Source of the DNA: CAYUNT01 sp964446285
GTDB taxonomy: Bacteria > Sumerlaeota > Sumerlaeia > SLMS01 > CAYUNT01
DNA length: 7,879 bases
Assembly: GCA_964446285.1 (NCBI GenBank)
Contig: CAYUNT010000202.1
Coordinates: 1 to 7,879, forward strand
Direction of reading: 5' to 3'
Shown: one piece after another, positions 1 through 6,458 of the stretch
Position numbering within the stretch: position 1 is the first letter of the stretch
Layout: every line of letters begins with the position of its first letter
Notes under the pieces: generated by a model
Seen by the model: only the letters and a program-made list of their open reading frames with translations
Databases searched by the model: none
Told to the model about the DNA's origin: nothing
Made by a program: the position numbers and the translations under genes

Positions 1-133
1 ACCCATTCACCAACACCCCTCCAGGGGGGACACCATGTACCTGTGTATTACCTTTTTTTTGCGCCTTTGGCATTGACGGAACCCCGGAGAGATGAAGTAG
101 GTTTCTTATTTGCGTTCGTTGATTCTGCTCTTT

Positions 134-137
134 GGAG
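134..137 (+). promoter_or_regulatory. Ribosome binding site of rpmB
   Basis: GGAG lies 10 bases before the ATG at 148 and is the best Shine-Dalgarno match among the plus-strand genes here. It decides the start. An in-frame GTG at 43 would add 35 residues that match nothing in L28, whereas the ATG gives the family N-terminus MAVCAITGKR. I found no convincing -35/-10 pair in 1-133. Confidence 0.7.
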
Positions 138-147
138 AGTGAATAAA

Positions 148-372
148 ATGGCAGTATGCGCAATCACAGGAAAACGAACCCGCGTCGGAAATAGTGTCAG
201 CCACGCCAATAACCGCACAAAACGCTGGCTGAAATGCAATCTGCAGCGGGTAAAAGTTGTTCTGCCCAATGGGCAGATCAAGCGGGTGTATGTGAGCACG
301 AAGGCTCTGAAAGCCGGAAAAGTCTCGAAGGCCCCCAACCGCAAGCACATTCTTGCGCGCTTGAGCAAGTAA
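148..372 (+). CDS. rpmB: 50S ribosomal protein L28
   Basis: A 74-residue L28 protein of the large ribosomal subunit, usual length for the family. The N-terminal block VCAITGKR at 3-10, GNSVSHANNRTKR at 14-26 and NLQRV at 31-35 are diagnostic, followed by a basic C-terminal half rich in Lys and Arg as expected for rRNA binding. Many bacterial L28 proteins carry a four-Cys zinc ribbon (CxxC near the N-terminus and a second CxxC in the block before AGKV). Here only the first Cys (C4) survives, with T7, S50 and A53 in the other three places, so this is a zinc-free type. The family often sits with rpmG; no rpmG is visible here. It is followed by a small GC-rich hairpin and then a gap, so it seems to be transcribed alone or to end its unit. 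Identification is secure. Confidence 0.96.
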   Translation: MAVCAITGKRTRVGNSVSHANNRTKRWLKCNLQRVKVVLPNGQIKRVYVSTKALKAGKVSKAPNRKHILARLSK

Positions 373-373
373 T

Positions 374-403
374 GCCGGTCGCGCGGCCGGTCACCTTGTC
401 TTT
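374..403 (+). terminator. Possible weak terminator after rpmB
   Basis: Immediately after the rpmB stop, GCCGGTC (374-380) and GGCCGGT (385-391) form a seven-pair stem, including two G-U pairs, around a GCGC loop. The following bases CACCTTGTCTTT are only moderately T-rich. A second small stem, TTGTC/GACAA at 396-409, overlaps that tail. Position after a stop codon supports termination; the weak T tract argues against high efficiency. Confidence 0.4.
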
Positions 404-608
404 GGACAAAATCAGGCAGGGGAGAACGGAGCAAGCGAGCGGGAGTGGAATAGGGGTTTGACAGGGCAGCCGGGGCAGGGAAGCAGGGAGCGAAGCAGAC
501 GGGCGATTTTCCCTCTTTCATCGCCGTCTGTCTTGTGGTTTCTTTTTTTTCGCAGGTGCGCCGAGTCGCCGTTTTGCATCGGATATTGACCAGGATCGTT
601 TGCGACCT
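404..608 (+). other. Gene-free gap before the TetR gene
   Basis: About 200 bp with no open reading frame that looks coding on either strand. It holds purine-rich G/A stretches around 411-500 and a T-run at 541-550. A TTGACA sits at 458-463, but nothing resembling a -10 box lies 16-18 bp downstream, so I do not call a promoter. AGGA at 592-595 is 13 bases before the chosen tetR start and is a poor ribosome binding site. Confidence 0.4.
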
Positions 609-1460
609 ATGAAACCATCAAGCGCCAGATCGAAGAAGTCCGTCTCCTCTTCCGCCGCTTCGGCTTCGCCGTCCTCTGCCTCCAGCGCCGCCGTGTCTTC
701 CAATGTGTCCGCATCGTCCAAGCCCGCGAAGGCCGCTTCGGACCGGCGCGCGCGCAAGGCGATGGCCATTCACCAGAAGATTATTCAATGCGCGCTGGGC
801 GAATTCGAGCGCCAGGGCGTGTTCCGTTCGCCAATCGACGCCATCACGCAGGCGGCCGACGTTGGCAAAGGCACATTTTATAATTACTTCGATTCGAAGG
901 AAAGCCTGCTGGCCGCGTGGGTGCGCGATTTGCTTGGCGAGGCTCTGCGCGAAGACGCCACGCGCGCGGAATCCGGCGAACCGCCAGCCCGGCGCCTGTT
1001 CCGTTTGTTCGCGGACTTGATGAAGCCGCTTGATAAACGCCCGCGCCTCGCGCCGTCGCTGGTGCTGGGATTTCTGATGCTTGCGCAGATGGAAGAGGCG
1101 TCCGAATCGCCCCGCGCGGCCAAGTCTGCCTCTTCCGGCGCGCGTTCGCGATCTGGCCGGGCGGGTTCGGGCAGCGCTGCCGCTTCCGCCGCCGCCTCGT
1201 CGGGAGACGCGGAATCGGGCGCCGCTTCGCCGCAAGCGCCGCGGACGCTGCTTCAGGCAGTGGAATCGCTCGCCGATGCCGCCCAGCAACAAGGCGCATT
1301 CCGCGGGGATTTGCCCGCGCGCGACCTTGCCGCCGCGCTCGCCGGGGCATTTTACAAAACGCTGATGCTTTTGGCGACGGGCGAATCTGGACGGAGCGCC
1401 ACGGAAGAATTGCGCGGCGGATTGGCACTGGCCCTCGAAGGTCTGGCGCCCGCGGAATAA
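609..1460 (+). CDS. TetR/AcrR-family transcriptional regulator
   Basis: A one-component repressor-type protein of 283 residues from the ATG at 609. The DNA-binding domain spans about residues 50-105: helix 1 is AIHQKIIQCALGEFERQG, and the helix-turn-helix region 79-101 contains ADVGKGTFYNYFDSKESLL, the classic TetR signature. The remainder would be the ligand-binding and dimerisation domain, with recognisable helices at 125-162 and 211-280. Two features are odd. Residues 3-45 are an Ser/Ala/Lys-rich tail before the fold, and residues 163-210 are an Ser/Ala/Gly/Arg-rich insert that splits the ligand domain. This makes it longer than the roughly 190-220 residues usual for TetR proteins. An ATG at 762 (residue 52) would remove the first tail but would cut into helix 1 and lacks good spacing to a ribosome binding site; a TTG at 600 is also possible. 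The ligand and targets are unknown. No divergent transporter gene, the usual TetR partner, lies next to it. Confidence 0.88.
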   Translation: MKPSSARSKKSVSSSAASASPSSASSAAVSSNVSASSKPAKAASDRRARKAMAIHQKIIQCALGEFERQGVFRSPIDAITQAADVGKGTFYNYFDSKESLLAAWVRDLLGEALREDATRAESGEPPARRLFRLFADLMKPLDKRPRLAPSLVLGFLMLAQMEEASESPRAAKSASSGARSRSGRAGSGSAAASAAASSGDAESGAASPQAPRTLLQAVESLADAAQQQGAFRGDLPARDLAAALAGAFYKTLMLLATGESGRSATEELRGGLALALEGLAPAE

Positions 1461-1463
1461 CGA

Positions 1464-1493
1464 GCCTCTGAAAAGCAAGCCTTTGAAAAGCAC
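1464..1493 (+). repeat. Imperfect 15-bp tandem duplication
   Basis: GCCTCTGAAAAGCAA at 1464-1478 is followed directly by GCCTTTGAAAAGCAC at 1479-1493, with 13 of 15 positions the same. It lies just after the tetR stop codon, in the 80-bp gap before dut. No hairpin or promoter is evident in it, and it is most simply explained as slippage. Confidence 0.6.
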
Positions 1494-1540
1494 GCCGCCG
1501 CACAGCGCGCGCAAAACATAAACCGCCTCGGATTTTCGCA

Positions 1541-2005
1541 ATGGCCGATCCAGCCCACGCGCCTTTGCCCATTCACGTCACCCGTTTGCCGGGAAATGAA
1601 GACATTCCGCTCCCCGCGCGGCAGAGCGAAGGCGCGGCGGGATACGATTTGCACGCCGCCGTCCGCGAACCAGTGACGATCGCGCCCGGTGGCTTCACGA
1701 TGGTTCCCACCGGATTGTCGATGGCCATTCCGCCCGGATTCGAGGGCCAGGTGCGCCCGCGAAGCGGTTTGGCCGCGCGCCACGGCATCGGGATGCTCAA
1801 CGCCCCGGGGACAATTGATTCCGATTATCGCGGCGAGGTGAAGATCATCCTGTTCAATTTTGGCGCTGAGCCGTTTTGCATCCGGCGCGGCGAACGGATT
1901 GCCCAGATTGTGATCGCGCGCGTTCAGGCGGCGGAGTGGCTCGAGAGCGGCCCGCTGGATGAAACCGAACGCGGCAGCGGCGGTTTCGGCCACACGGGAC
2001 GCTGA
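1541..2005 (+). CDS. dut: dUTP diphosphatase (dUTPase)
   Basis: Hydrolyses dUTP to dUMP and pyrophosphate, keeping uracil out of DNA and supplying dUMP for thymidylate synthesis. This is a cytoplasmic homotrimeric enzyme, and 154 residues is typical. All five trimeric-dUTPase motifs are present in order: motif 1 AAGYDLHAA (32-40), motif 2 RPRSGLAAR (72-80) with the phosphate-contacting Ser75, motif 3 GTIDSDYRGEV (90-100) with the catalytic Asp93 and the Tyr96 that selects against ribose, motif 4 RRGERIAQIVI (115-125), and the flexible C-terminal motif 5 RGSGGFGHTGR (144-154) with Phe149. Every key residue is intact, so it should be active. The start has no obvious Shine-Dalgarno sequence, but ATG 1541 is the only start that gives a normal N-terminus. 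It lies 80 bp after tetR and 47 bp before the phosphoesterase gene on the same strand. Confidence 0.97.
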   Translation: MADPAHAPLPIHVTRLPGNEDIPLPARQSEGAAGYDLHAAVREPVTIAPGGFTMVPTGLSMAIPPGFEGQVRPRSGLAARHGIGMLNAPGTIDSDYRGEVKIILFNFGAEPFCIRRGERIAQIVIARVQAAEWLESGPLDETERGSGGFGHTGR

Positions 2006-2052
2006 ACTGTCCACTCGTTATCCCCTCCGAATTCCCTTTCGCAGTTTTAGCA

Positions 2053-4011
2053 ATGAAGCAGCGGTTTTGGCGTTTCAGTTGCATTCTTCTGATTTTATCT
2101 CTTTTATGTGCCGTTGCCTGCCCGGCGTTGGCGGGATTTCGCGTTCGACCCTATTTGCAGAATCCCGCGCCCGACGCGATGTCGGTTCTGTGGTTTTCCG
2201 ATGATGCCACGTCTGGACGCCTGACTCTGATGACGCCGACAGGGGAGCCGCGCGAATATGTCTCGACTCCCACGCTTGCCAGCGCCCTTGGCTATCAATC
2301 CGCGGAAATTCCCAAACTCCCCGGCGGTGTGGACCCTGGCCTTCCCTGGAAGCATCGCATTCGCGCTGCGGGGCTGGCGCCGGATTCGGAATACCTATAT
2401 CAGGTTGCCCAGGGTGGCGAAGTGGCGACTGGCACGCTCCGAACCGCCCCCGCGCCAGGGCAGCCGCGGGCCATTCGTTTTGTGGTTTTTGCGGACAGCG
2501 AAACCGAACCGGAGTCCACGACGTCCTCTCCCGTGGCTTGGGCCGATCCATCGGGGGCCAATGCAAGCCGTGTGTATTTGGTAAATCAGACCACGGGATT
2601 TCAGGAGAACCTGCGCGTGATGCTTTCCCGCGCGCCGGATTTCGCCTTGGTGGCGGGCGATTTGGTGGAAACCGGAGGCGAGCAGCGCGACTGGGACGAA
2701 TTCTGGCTCCATTTGGGGCACTGGCTGCCATTCGCGTCCGCCATTCCTCTGATGACCGCCCCCGGAAATCACGAATACTACGGCGGACAAAACACAACAA
2801 TCGGCTATGGCATCGAGGGGTCGCGCTGGGCCAATGCAAAATATCTCGCCTATTTCGAGCCGCCGGATGGACCAGGCCCCCCCTCGCCGCGGCCAGGGCA
2901 TTGCTATCGTTTCGATTACGGACCGGCGGCCTTTATCAGTCTCGATGCCTGCAATGGATACCCGAACGGCGGATCGCAAGACACCAACTGGTATTTGCTC
3001 GGTGAAGGCGAGGGTGGCATCGCGCCCGATTTCAATCCCGGCTCGCCGCAGTATCAGTGGATCGAGGCGCAATTGCTTAGCGCCCAGCGCGATCCGCGCA
3101 TCCGTTTCACCTTTGTTTTCTTTCATCATGTTCCCTATTCGAGCGGTCCGCATGGGATCGCGGATCAAACCCAGTCGGGCGTGCCTGTGCGCGCGCTTAC
3201 GCCGTTGTTTTTGCGCTGCGGAGTGGATGCGGTCTTTTGCGGACACGACGAAATTCTCGAGCGTTCGCGCGTGATCGGAGACGAAATTTTGCCCGATGGA
3301 CGCAGCCGCCCGCATGAAATTCACTTTTGGGATGCGGGAATCGCCGGCGACGGCCTGAGAGGCCCCAGTTACACAGACAGCAATCCGGCGCAGGAATTTC
3401 TCGCGCATCGTGACGCGCCTGAGGTCTGGAGCGAAGGCGTTTTGCTCGAAGGCGGCAAGCATTACGGCCATTTGGAAGTCGTGGTGGAAGAAGAAGCGGA
3501 GACGGGCGCCTGGCTGGCGCGAATCTCGCCTGTGTATGTCCTTCCGCGGATGGAACTTCTGGAGGGCGGGGAGACGCGCATCGCGGGATTTGATCGCAAA
3601 GTGTATGCGGATGAAATTCTGCTTCGCGCCGAGGCACCGGAACCGGAACCCACACAAACTCCTTTTCCAACAGCCTCTTTCTCTCCAACTCCTTCGCTTT
3701 CTCCAACCTCCTCTATTTCTCCAACTCCCTCCATCTCCCCCTCGCCGTCGCTTTCGCCGACTGCGGAGCCAACCGCGACGCCTTCTCCTGTTCCTACAGA
3801 ATCCCCCGCGCTTACTGCCACATCTACGCCCGAGCCGACCGCGACGCCCACACCCGAGCCAACCATCTCGCCAACCCCCGAGCCGACATCTGCTCCCTCG
3901 CCCAGCCCGACTTCAGAGCCTTCCACCACGCCGTCACCGACTTCCACGGCACATCAATCTCCCACTCCATTTCCAAGCCCGTCGGCGGGCAATAACCTTT
4001 GGATCCTATAA
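2053..4011 (+). CDS. Exported purple-acid-phosphatase-like metallophosphoesterase with Pro/Thr/Ser tail
   Basis: A 652-residue secreted protein. Residues 1-27 are a signal peptide: basic MKQRFWR, a hydrophobic core, and likely cleavage after ALA27. Residues 29-133 resemble the fibronectin-III-like N-terminal domain of purple acid phosphatases (FRVRPYLQNP, then SEYLYQV). The catalytic calcineurin-like fold runs from about 141 to 410: FADSE (146-150), AGDLVETGG (201-209), PGNHEY (237-242), FFHH (356-359) and CGHDEILERS (396-405). Asp148, Asp203, Asn239, His240, His358/359 and His398 fit the usual metal ligands. However, the first motif reads DSE rather than DxH, the GDxxY tyrosine is absent, and the last GHxH reads GHDE. 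The second metal site is therefore altered and activity is uncertain. Residues 411-526 are a further beta-rich part. Residues 527-645 are a Pro/Thr/Ser linker ending in a short AGNNLWIL. The substrate is unknown; a phosphomonoester or phosphodiester outside the cytoplasm is likely. No Shine-Dalgarno sequence is evident at the start. Confidence 0.85.
   Translation: MKQRFWRFSCILLILSLLCAVACPALAGFRVRPYLQNPAPDAMSVLWFSDDATSGRLTLMTPTGEPREYVSTPTLASALGYQSAEIPKLPGGVDPGLPWKHRIRAAGLAPDSEYLYQVAQGGEVATGTLRTAPAPGQPRAIRFVVFADSETEPESTTSSPVAWADPSGANASRVYLVNQTTGFQENLRVMLSRAPDFALVAGDLVETGGEQRDWDEFWLHLGHWLPFASAIPLMTAPGNHEYYGGQNTTIGYGIEGSRWANAKYLAYFEPPDGPGPPSPRPGHCYRFDYGPAAFISLDACNGYPNGGSQDTNWYLLGEGEGGIAPDFNPGSPQYQWIEAQLLSAQRDPRIRFTFVFFHHVPYSSGPHGIADQTQSGVPVRALTPLFLRCGVDAVFCGHDEILERSRVIGDEILPDGRSRPHEIHFWDAGIAGDGLRGPSYTDSNPAQEFLAHRDAPEVWSEGVLLEGGKHYGHLEVVVEEEAETGAWLARISPVYVLPRMELLEGGETRIAGFDRKVYADEILLRAEAPEPEPTQTPFPTASFSPTPSLSPTSSISPTPSISPSPSLSPTAEPTATPSPVPTESPALTATSTPEPTATPTPEPTISPTPEPTSAPSPSPTSEPSTTPSPTSTAHQSPTPFPSPSAGNNLWIL
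3631..3987 (+). repeat. Coding low-complexity region: Pro/Thr/Ser-rich tail
   Basis: This is the DNA encoding residues 527-645 of the phosphoesterase, a degenerate run of TPTP, SPTP and EPTP units with no transmembrane helix after it. The repeat is visible in DNA too: GAGCCAACCGCGACGCC at 3766-3782 recurs at 3832-3848 with one change. Such tails act as flexible or glycosylated spacers in secreted proteins. Here no anchoring domain follows, only eight residues. Confidence 0.8.
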
Positions 4012-4034
4012 TGGCGGGCTAAAATGTTCCGCCA
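4012..4034. terminator. Stem-loop between convergent genes
   Basis: TGGCGG (4012-4017) and CCGCCA (4029-4034) form a perfect six-pair stem around an 11-base loop. It starts on the base after the phosphoesterase stop codon and sits 33 bases beyond the stop of the opposing gene. Placement between convergent genes suits a shared terminator, but neither strand has a T run after the stem, so this is tentative. Confidence 0.35.
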
Positions 4035-4067
4035 GAAATAGGCGCTTGGGAAGAAGCAGAGTGAGGC

Positions 4068-4970
4068 TTATTCGTATAGCGTCCAGGCGCCGGGGCGGGC
4101 GGCGGCGGCGGTGCTCAGATTCTCGAAAACAAGTTTGGGCGCAAGGTTCGCCGGGCCTTCTTTGGTGTAGAAGCGCGGGTAATTGTTTCCGCCGCTTTGA
4201 GAGCCTTCAGCCAGCGAACAGACAATCCAAAGCAAATAGCCGTCATTTAATCCTTCGCGAATATAACGATTCACGCGCGCGTTGGCGGCGTTGATCGTGA
4301 AAGTGACCGGGAACGGATTGGCGGTCTCGACATTCGGGTCGTATTTCCCGGCTTGCTGACCCGTGCCATCGCCATAGACCGGCAGGCCGATGCCCCACGG
4401 CGTCGCGCCCGATTGGTTTGTCATGTTTTGCGTTGGGGCAGTGTCGTCGATATTTAAGGGGTGCGGCGTGCGAATCTGCGCGGTGTTGAAAGGCGACTTT
4501 GCAAATACCGGGCTGGTTTCGATCCAACTCGCGCGCGTGAACGCCGTTTGCACGGACTCATCCACGCCGACGCCGAAAACCTCGATCTGAAAAGCATCGC
4601 CGGTTGGCAGAACGACAGGATTTCGCGTATCCCACGTAAAGGTTCCTGCTGGATGATTCAGGATCAGCGTGACGCCATCCAACTGGTAGGAATCCGCGCC
4701 CAGGCTGGGTGTGATTCGCGCGCTGGTATCGAACCGCAGGATCATCATACCGTCGCGATAGTCGAATTGCCCGGCATACGGACCGGACAGCGGGCCGACG
4801 AAGCAAGGCGCTTGCGCCTGATGCCCCACGTTTCCGTTGAAGATATATTGCCACTGGTCCTGCGCGGGCGGCGAAAGCGTGATTTCGCCCGCGAGGCACA
4901 GTGTCTGGGCAAAAATCACCAGCGAAAAAGCGGTCAAAACCAGGCTGACTTTCTGAGAGCGATGGCGCAT
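4068..4970 (-). CDS. Secreted protein of unknown function, DNRLRE-like C-terminus
   Basis: A 300-residue protein that I do not recognise with certainty. Residues 1-27 are a signal peptide: MRHRSQK, hydrophobic VSLVLTAFSLVIFAQTL, and cleavage probably after CLA27. The mature part looks all-beta, with alternating hydrophobic strands such as GMMILRFDTS (74-83), GVTLILNH (99-106) and FQIEVFGVGVDES (127-139). Near the C-terminus, GYLLWIVCSL (244-253) and YPRFYTKEGPANLAPKLVFE (264-283) have the look of DNRLRE-type domains in bacterial secreted proteins, where a strand pair is followed by a line of the type 'APKLV'. No catalytic motif is visible. The ATG at 4970 is chosen because GGAGG precedes it by seven bases; a TTG at 4976 would be only one base from that site. 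It follows the pseudopilin gene by 77 bp on the same strand, so the two may be co-transcribed, but a functional link is a guess. Confidence 0.7.
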   Translation of the reverse strand: MRHRSQKVSLVLTAFSLVIFAQTLCLAGEITLSPPAQDQWQYIFNGNVGHQAQAPCFVGPLSGPYAGQFDYRDGMMILRFDTSARITPSLGADSYQLDGVTLILNHPAGTFTWDTRNPVVLPTGDAFQIEVFGVGVDESVQTAFTRASWIETSPVFAKSPFNTAQIRTPHPLNIDDTAPTQNMTNQSGATPWGIGLPVYGDGTGQQAGKYDPNVETANPFPVTFTINAANARVNRYIREGLNDGYLLWIVCSLAEGSQSGGNNYPRFYTKEGPANLAPKLVFENLSTAAAARPGAWTLYE

Positions 4971-4977
4971 TGGCAAA

Positions 4978-4982
4978 CCTCC
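4978..4982 (-). promoter_or_regulatory. Strong ribosome binding site
   Basis: GGAGG on the minus strand lies seven bases before the ATG at 4970-4968. It is the clearest Shine-Dalgarno sequence in the window and fixes the start of the secreted-protein gene. Confidence 0.75.
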
Positions 4983-5047
4983 GGGAATGTGTATTTTTTT
5001 CTGGATTTCCTGACTTTGTGTCTTGCGTGAGATCGGGCCTATGTATT

Positions 5048-5722
5048 TCAGCGATTGTCGATTTCTGGAATGGCCGTAATGAGGCGTCCGCCTCGGAGGA
5101 AAATTTCGCCCGGACTATTGGTTCCGTTGGTCGGGTCATAGATATAGACCAGGTGGCGCGCATTGGCGAGGAAGGCGGGCGCAAAGGGGAAATAAGGGAA
5201 AAGAAGTTGCTGATCGGGTCCGCCGCTGGTGAGCGACCATCCTTTGCGTTCGAGCAATTCCTGATCCGCATCGCCGTAGCCGACTGTGTTTTGCCCGGTA
5301 TTGTAAAGGTAAGTTGCGCCGGAAGGATCGTCGGCCGAGCCTTCGTAATAGAGCGGCGGACGGCGGCGCACAAAGGGGTCGCGCGGAACGGCGGAAATAT
5401 AGGCGATAGGCGTTGTTAGGTGGTGGAGGCGTTCGAGCAGCGCCCCTTCGAAGGTGGATTTCACGGGCGGGATTTGGTTGTGTTCGACGGAATATGCCTC
5501 GATGGCCAGGGCGATGCTTCGCATATCGGCGCGAACGCGGGATAGTTTCGAGCGCGTTTGTGCCTCAAGAAAATTCGGAATCGCAATGGCCGCCAGAATC
5601 GCGATAATGGCCACTACGATAAGAAGTTCAATCAAGGTAAAGGCGCGCAAAAAAAGCCCTCCGCTTTTTCGCGAAGAAGCCGGTGCAGCAGCAAAAAGTG
5701 CGCGTGTTTTGGTTTCGGGCAT
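5048..5722 (-). CDS. Type IV pilin / type II secretion pseudopilin
   Basis: A 224-residue prepilin-like protein. The leader, residues 1-27, is long and basic near its end (SSRKSGGLFLRA). Prepilin peptidase would cut between Ala27 and Phe28, giving the N-methylated FTLIELLIVVAIIAIL helix with the conserved Glu at mature position 5. The helix continues as NFLEAQTRSKLSRVRADMRS, a form common in GspG-like pseudopilins of uncultured bacteria. The cleavage site has Ala rather than the usual Gly at -1, a tolerated variant. The globular part from about 80 onward holds YNTGQNTVGYGDADQELL and a C-terminal strand region with IYDPTNGTNSPGE; it has no identifiable ligand-binding motif. It should be inserted in the inner membrane and assembled into a pilus or secretion pseudopilus, but no pil or gsp machinery genes are in the window. 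The start lacks a clear Shine-Dalgarno sequence. It lies 96 bp after dtxR on the same strand. Confidence 0.9.
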   Translation of the reverse strand: MPETKTRALFAAAPASSRKSGGLFLRAFTLIELLIVVAIIAILAAIAIPNFLEAQTRSKLSRVRADMRSIALAIEAYSVEHNQIPPVKSTFEGALLERLHHLTTPIAYISAVPRDPFVRRRPPLYYEGSADDPSGATYLYNTGQNTVGYGDADQELLERKGWSLTSGGPDQQLLFPYFPFAPAFLANARHLVYIYDPTNGTNSPGEIFLRGGRLITAIPEIDNR

Positions 5723-5818
5723 CGTTGTGCAGCCGGAGATGAGGAGCCGCGAGAAAAAGCCTGTTGTGTAAAGGATGCGCGTTCTGGAGCGCCAGGCGGC
5801 CGCGCGGCTTTTGAATTC

Positions 5819-6388
5819 CTAATCCTCTCTTGGATTTCCCGAATCGGTCGATTCGGCTTCTTCTTCGCCGGAAATTGGCGCCAGGGAATGGATGTCGTCG
5901 CCAAAGCCGGGATATTGCGCTTCGAGACCGGCGGCGGCGCCTTTGTGTTCCAGCCAGGCGGCCAGGAAACGCTGCGCCTCCGTGGCGTCTCCGTGGATAA
6001 AACGCAGAAAACGCAACAACTTGGCGCGCGTTTCCGGACTCATCAGGTGCTCGATTTTGCACGAGTCGATGTCGGCCTGCTCAGGCGACACCTCGAGCAC
6101 ATCGATCAAGAATGAGACGAGGGCTTTGTTATTGGCATGGATGGTGGCTGCGATGCATTCCCCGCTCGGGCTGAGGCGCAGGAAGCGGTTGGGGTCCTCA
6201 TCGACCCAGCCTTTTTTCTTGAGCGCCTTGAGGCTGACAGAGGCCGCGCCTGGAGTGATTTCCAGCTCGCGGGCGACATCCGTCACGCGGCAATATCCCT
6301 GCGACTTAATGAGTTCGGCGATGGCCATCAGGTAGTGGGCCATGCTATGCGTGATGCGCTGCTGGTCGAACTTTTTCCAGACTTTCAT
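5819..6388 (-). CDS. DtxR/MntR-family metal-dependent transcriptional repressor
   Basis: A 189-residue cytoplasmic regulator that should bind DNA when loaded with Fe(II) or Mn(II). The winged helix-turn-helix lies at about 12-75 (SMAHYLMAIAELI, then YCRVTDVARELEITPGAASV and LKALKKKGWV). The dimerisation and metal domain follows at 76-135. By eye-alignment with DtxR, the primary-site residues Cys102, Glu105 and His106 correspond to Cys110, Glu113 and His114 in DSCKIEHLMSPE, and Met10 corresponds to His18. DtxR His79, Glu83 and His98, which build the ancillary site, correspond to Asn87, Val91 and Asp106, so that site seems lost. There is no SH3-like third domain; the protein ends in an acidic tail, EEEAESTDSGNPRED. 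That size is nearer MntR than DtxR. The start at 6388 has only a weak GGCGG upstream. No metal transporter lies nearby. A palindrome with an overlapping promoter about 90 bp upstream suggests autoregulation. Confidence 0.88.
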   Translation of the reverse strand: MKVWKKFDQQRITHSMAHYLMAIAELIKSQGYCRVTDVARELEITPGAASVSLKALKKKGWVDEDPNRFLRLSPSGECIAATIHANNKALVSFLIDVLEVSPEQADIDSCKIEHLMSPETRAKLLRFLRFIHGDATEAQRFLAAWLEHKGAAAGLEAQYPGFGDDIHSLAPISGEEEAESTDSGNPRED

Positions 6389-6458
6389 CGTTTGAACCGC
6401 CCTGGAATGCGCCGCCGCCTATTGTGTTGGGAGATCGCGCTTTGCTCATCCCCCATCC

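Noticed and set aside
16..60. Terminator from CCCC/GGGG and the T run at 53-60
   Set aside because: The stem is only four or five pairs, and the T run is some 25 bases away from it.
43..147. N-terminal extension of rpmB from GTG 43
   Set aside because: The added 35 residues match no L28 and would bypass the well-placed GGAG before ATG 148.
458..463. Promoter based on TTGACA
   Set aside because: No -10-like sequence lies 16-18 bp downstream on the plus strand.
618..1572. Long open frames on the minus strand opposite tetR (307 and 242 residues)
   Set aside because: They are Arg-rich mirror frames of a GC-rich gene. The plus strand has a clear TetR signature and dUTPase motifs.
2100..2124. 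Lipoprotein signal in the phosphoesterase (AVAC)
   Set aside because: Position -3 is Ala rather than Leu, Val or Ile, and a clean signal-peptidase I site (ALA) follows four residues later.
2395..3657. 420-residue minus-strand frame opposite the phosphoesterase
   Set aside because: No recognisable domain, and the plus frame has a signal peptide and catalytic motifs throughout.
3462..3947. Val/Gly/Ser-rich minus-strand frame of 161 residues
   Set aside because: It is the complement of the Pro/Thr/Ser tail; the regular GVG-like pattern is only the mirror of its codons.
4461..5030. 189-residue plus-strand frame in the secreted-protein region
   Set aside because: Overlaps the minus-strand gene that has a signal peptide and GGAGG site; no domain recognised.
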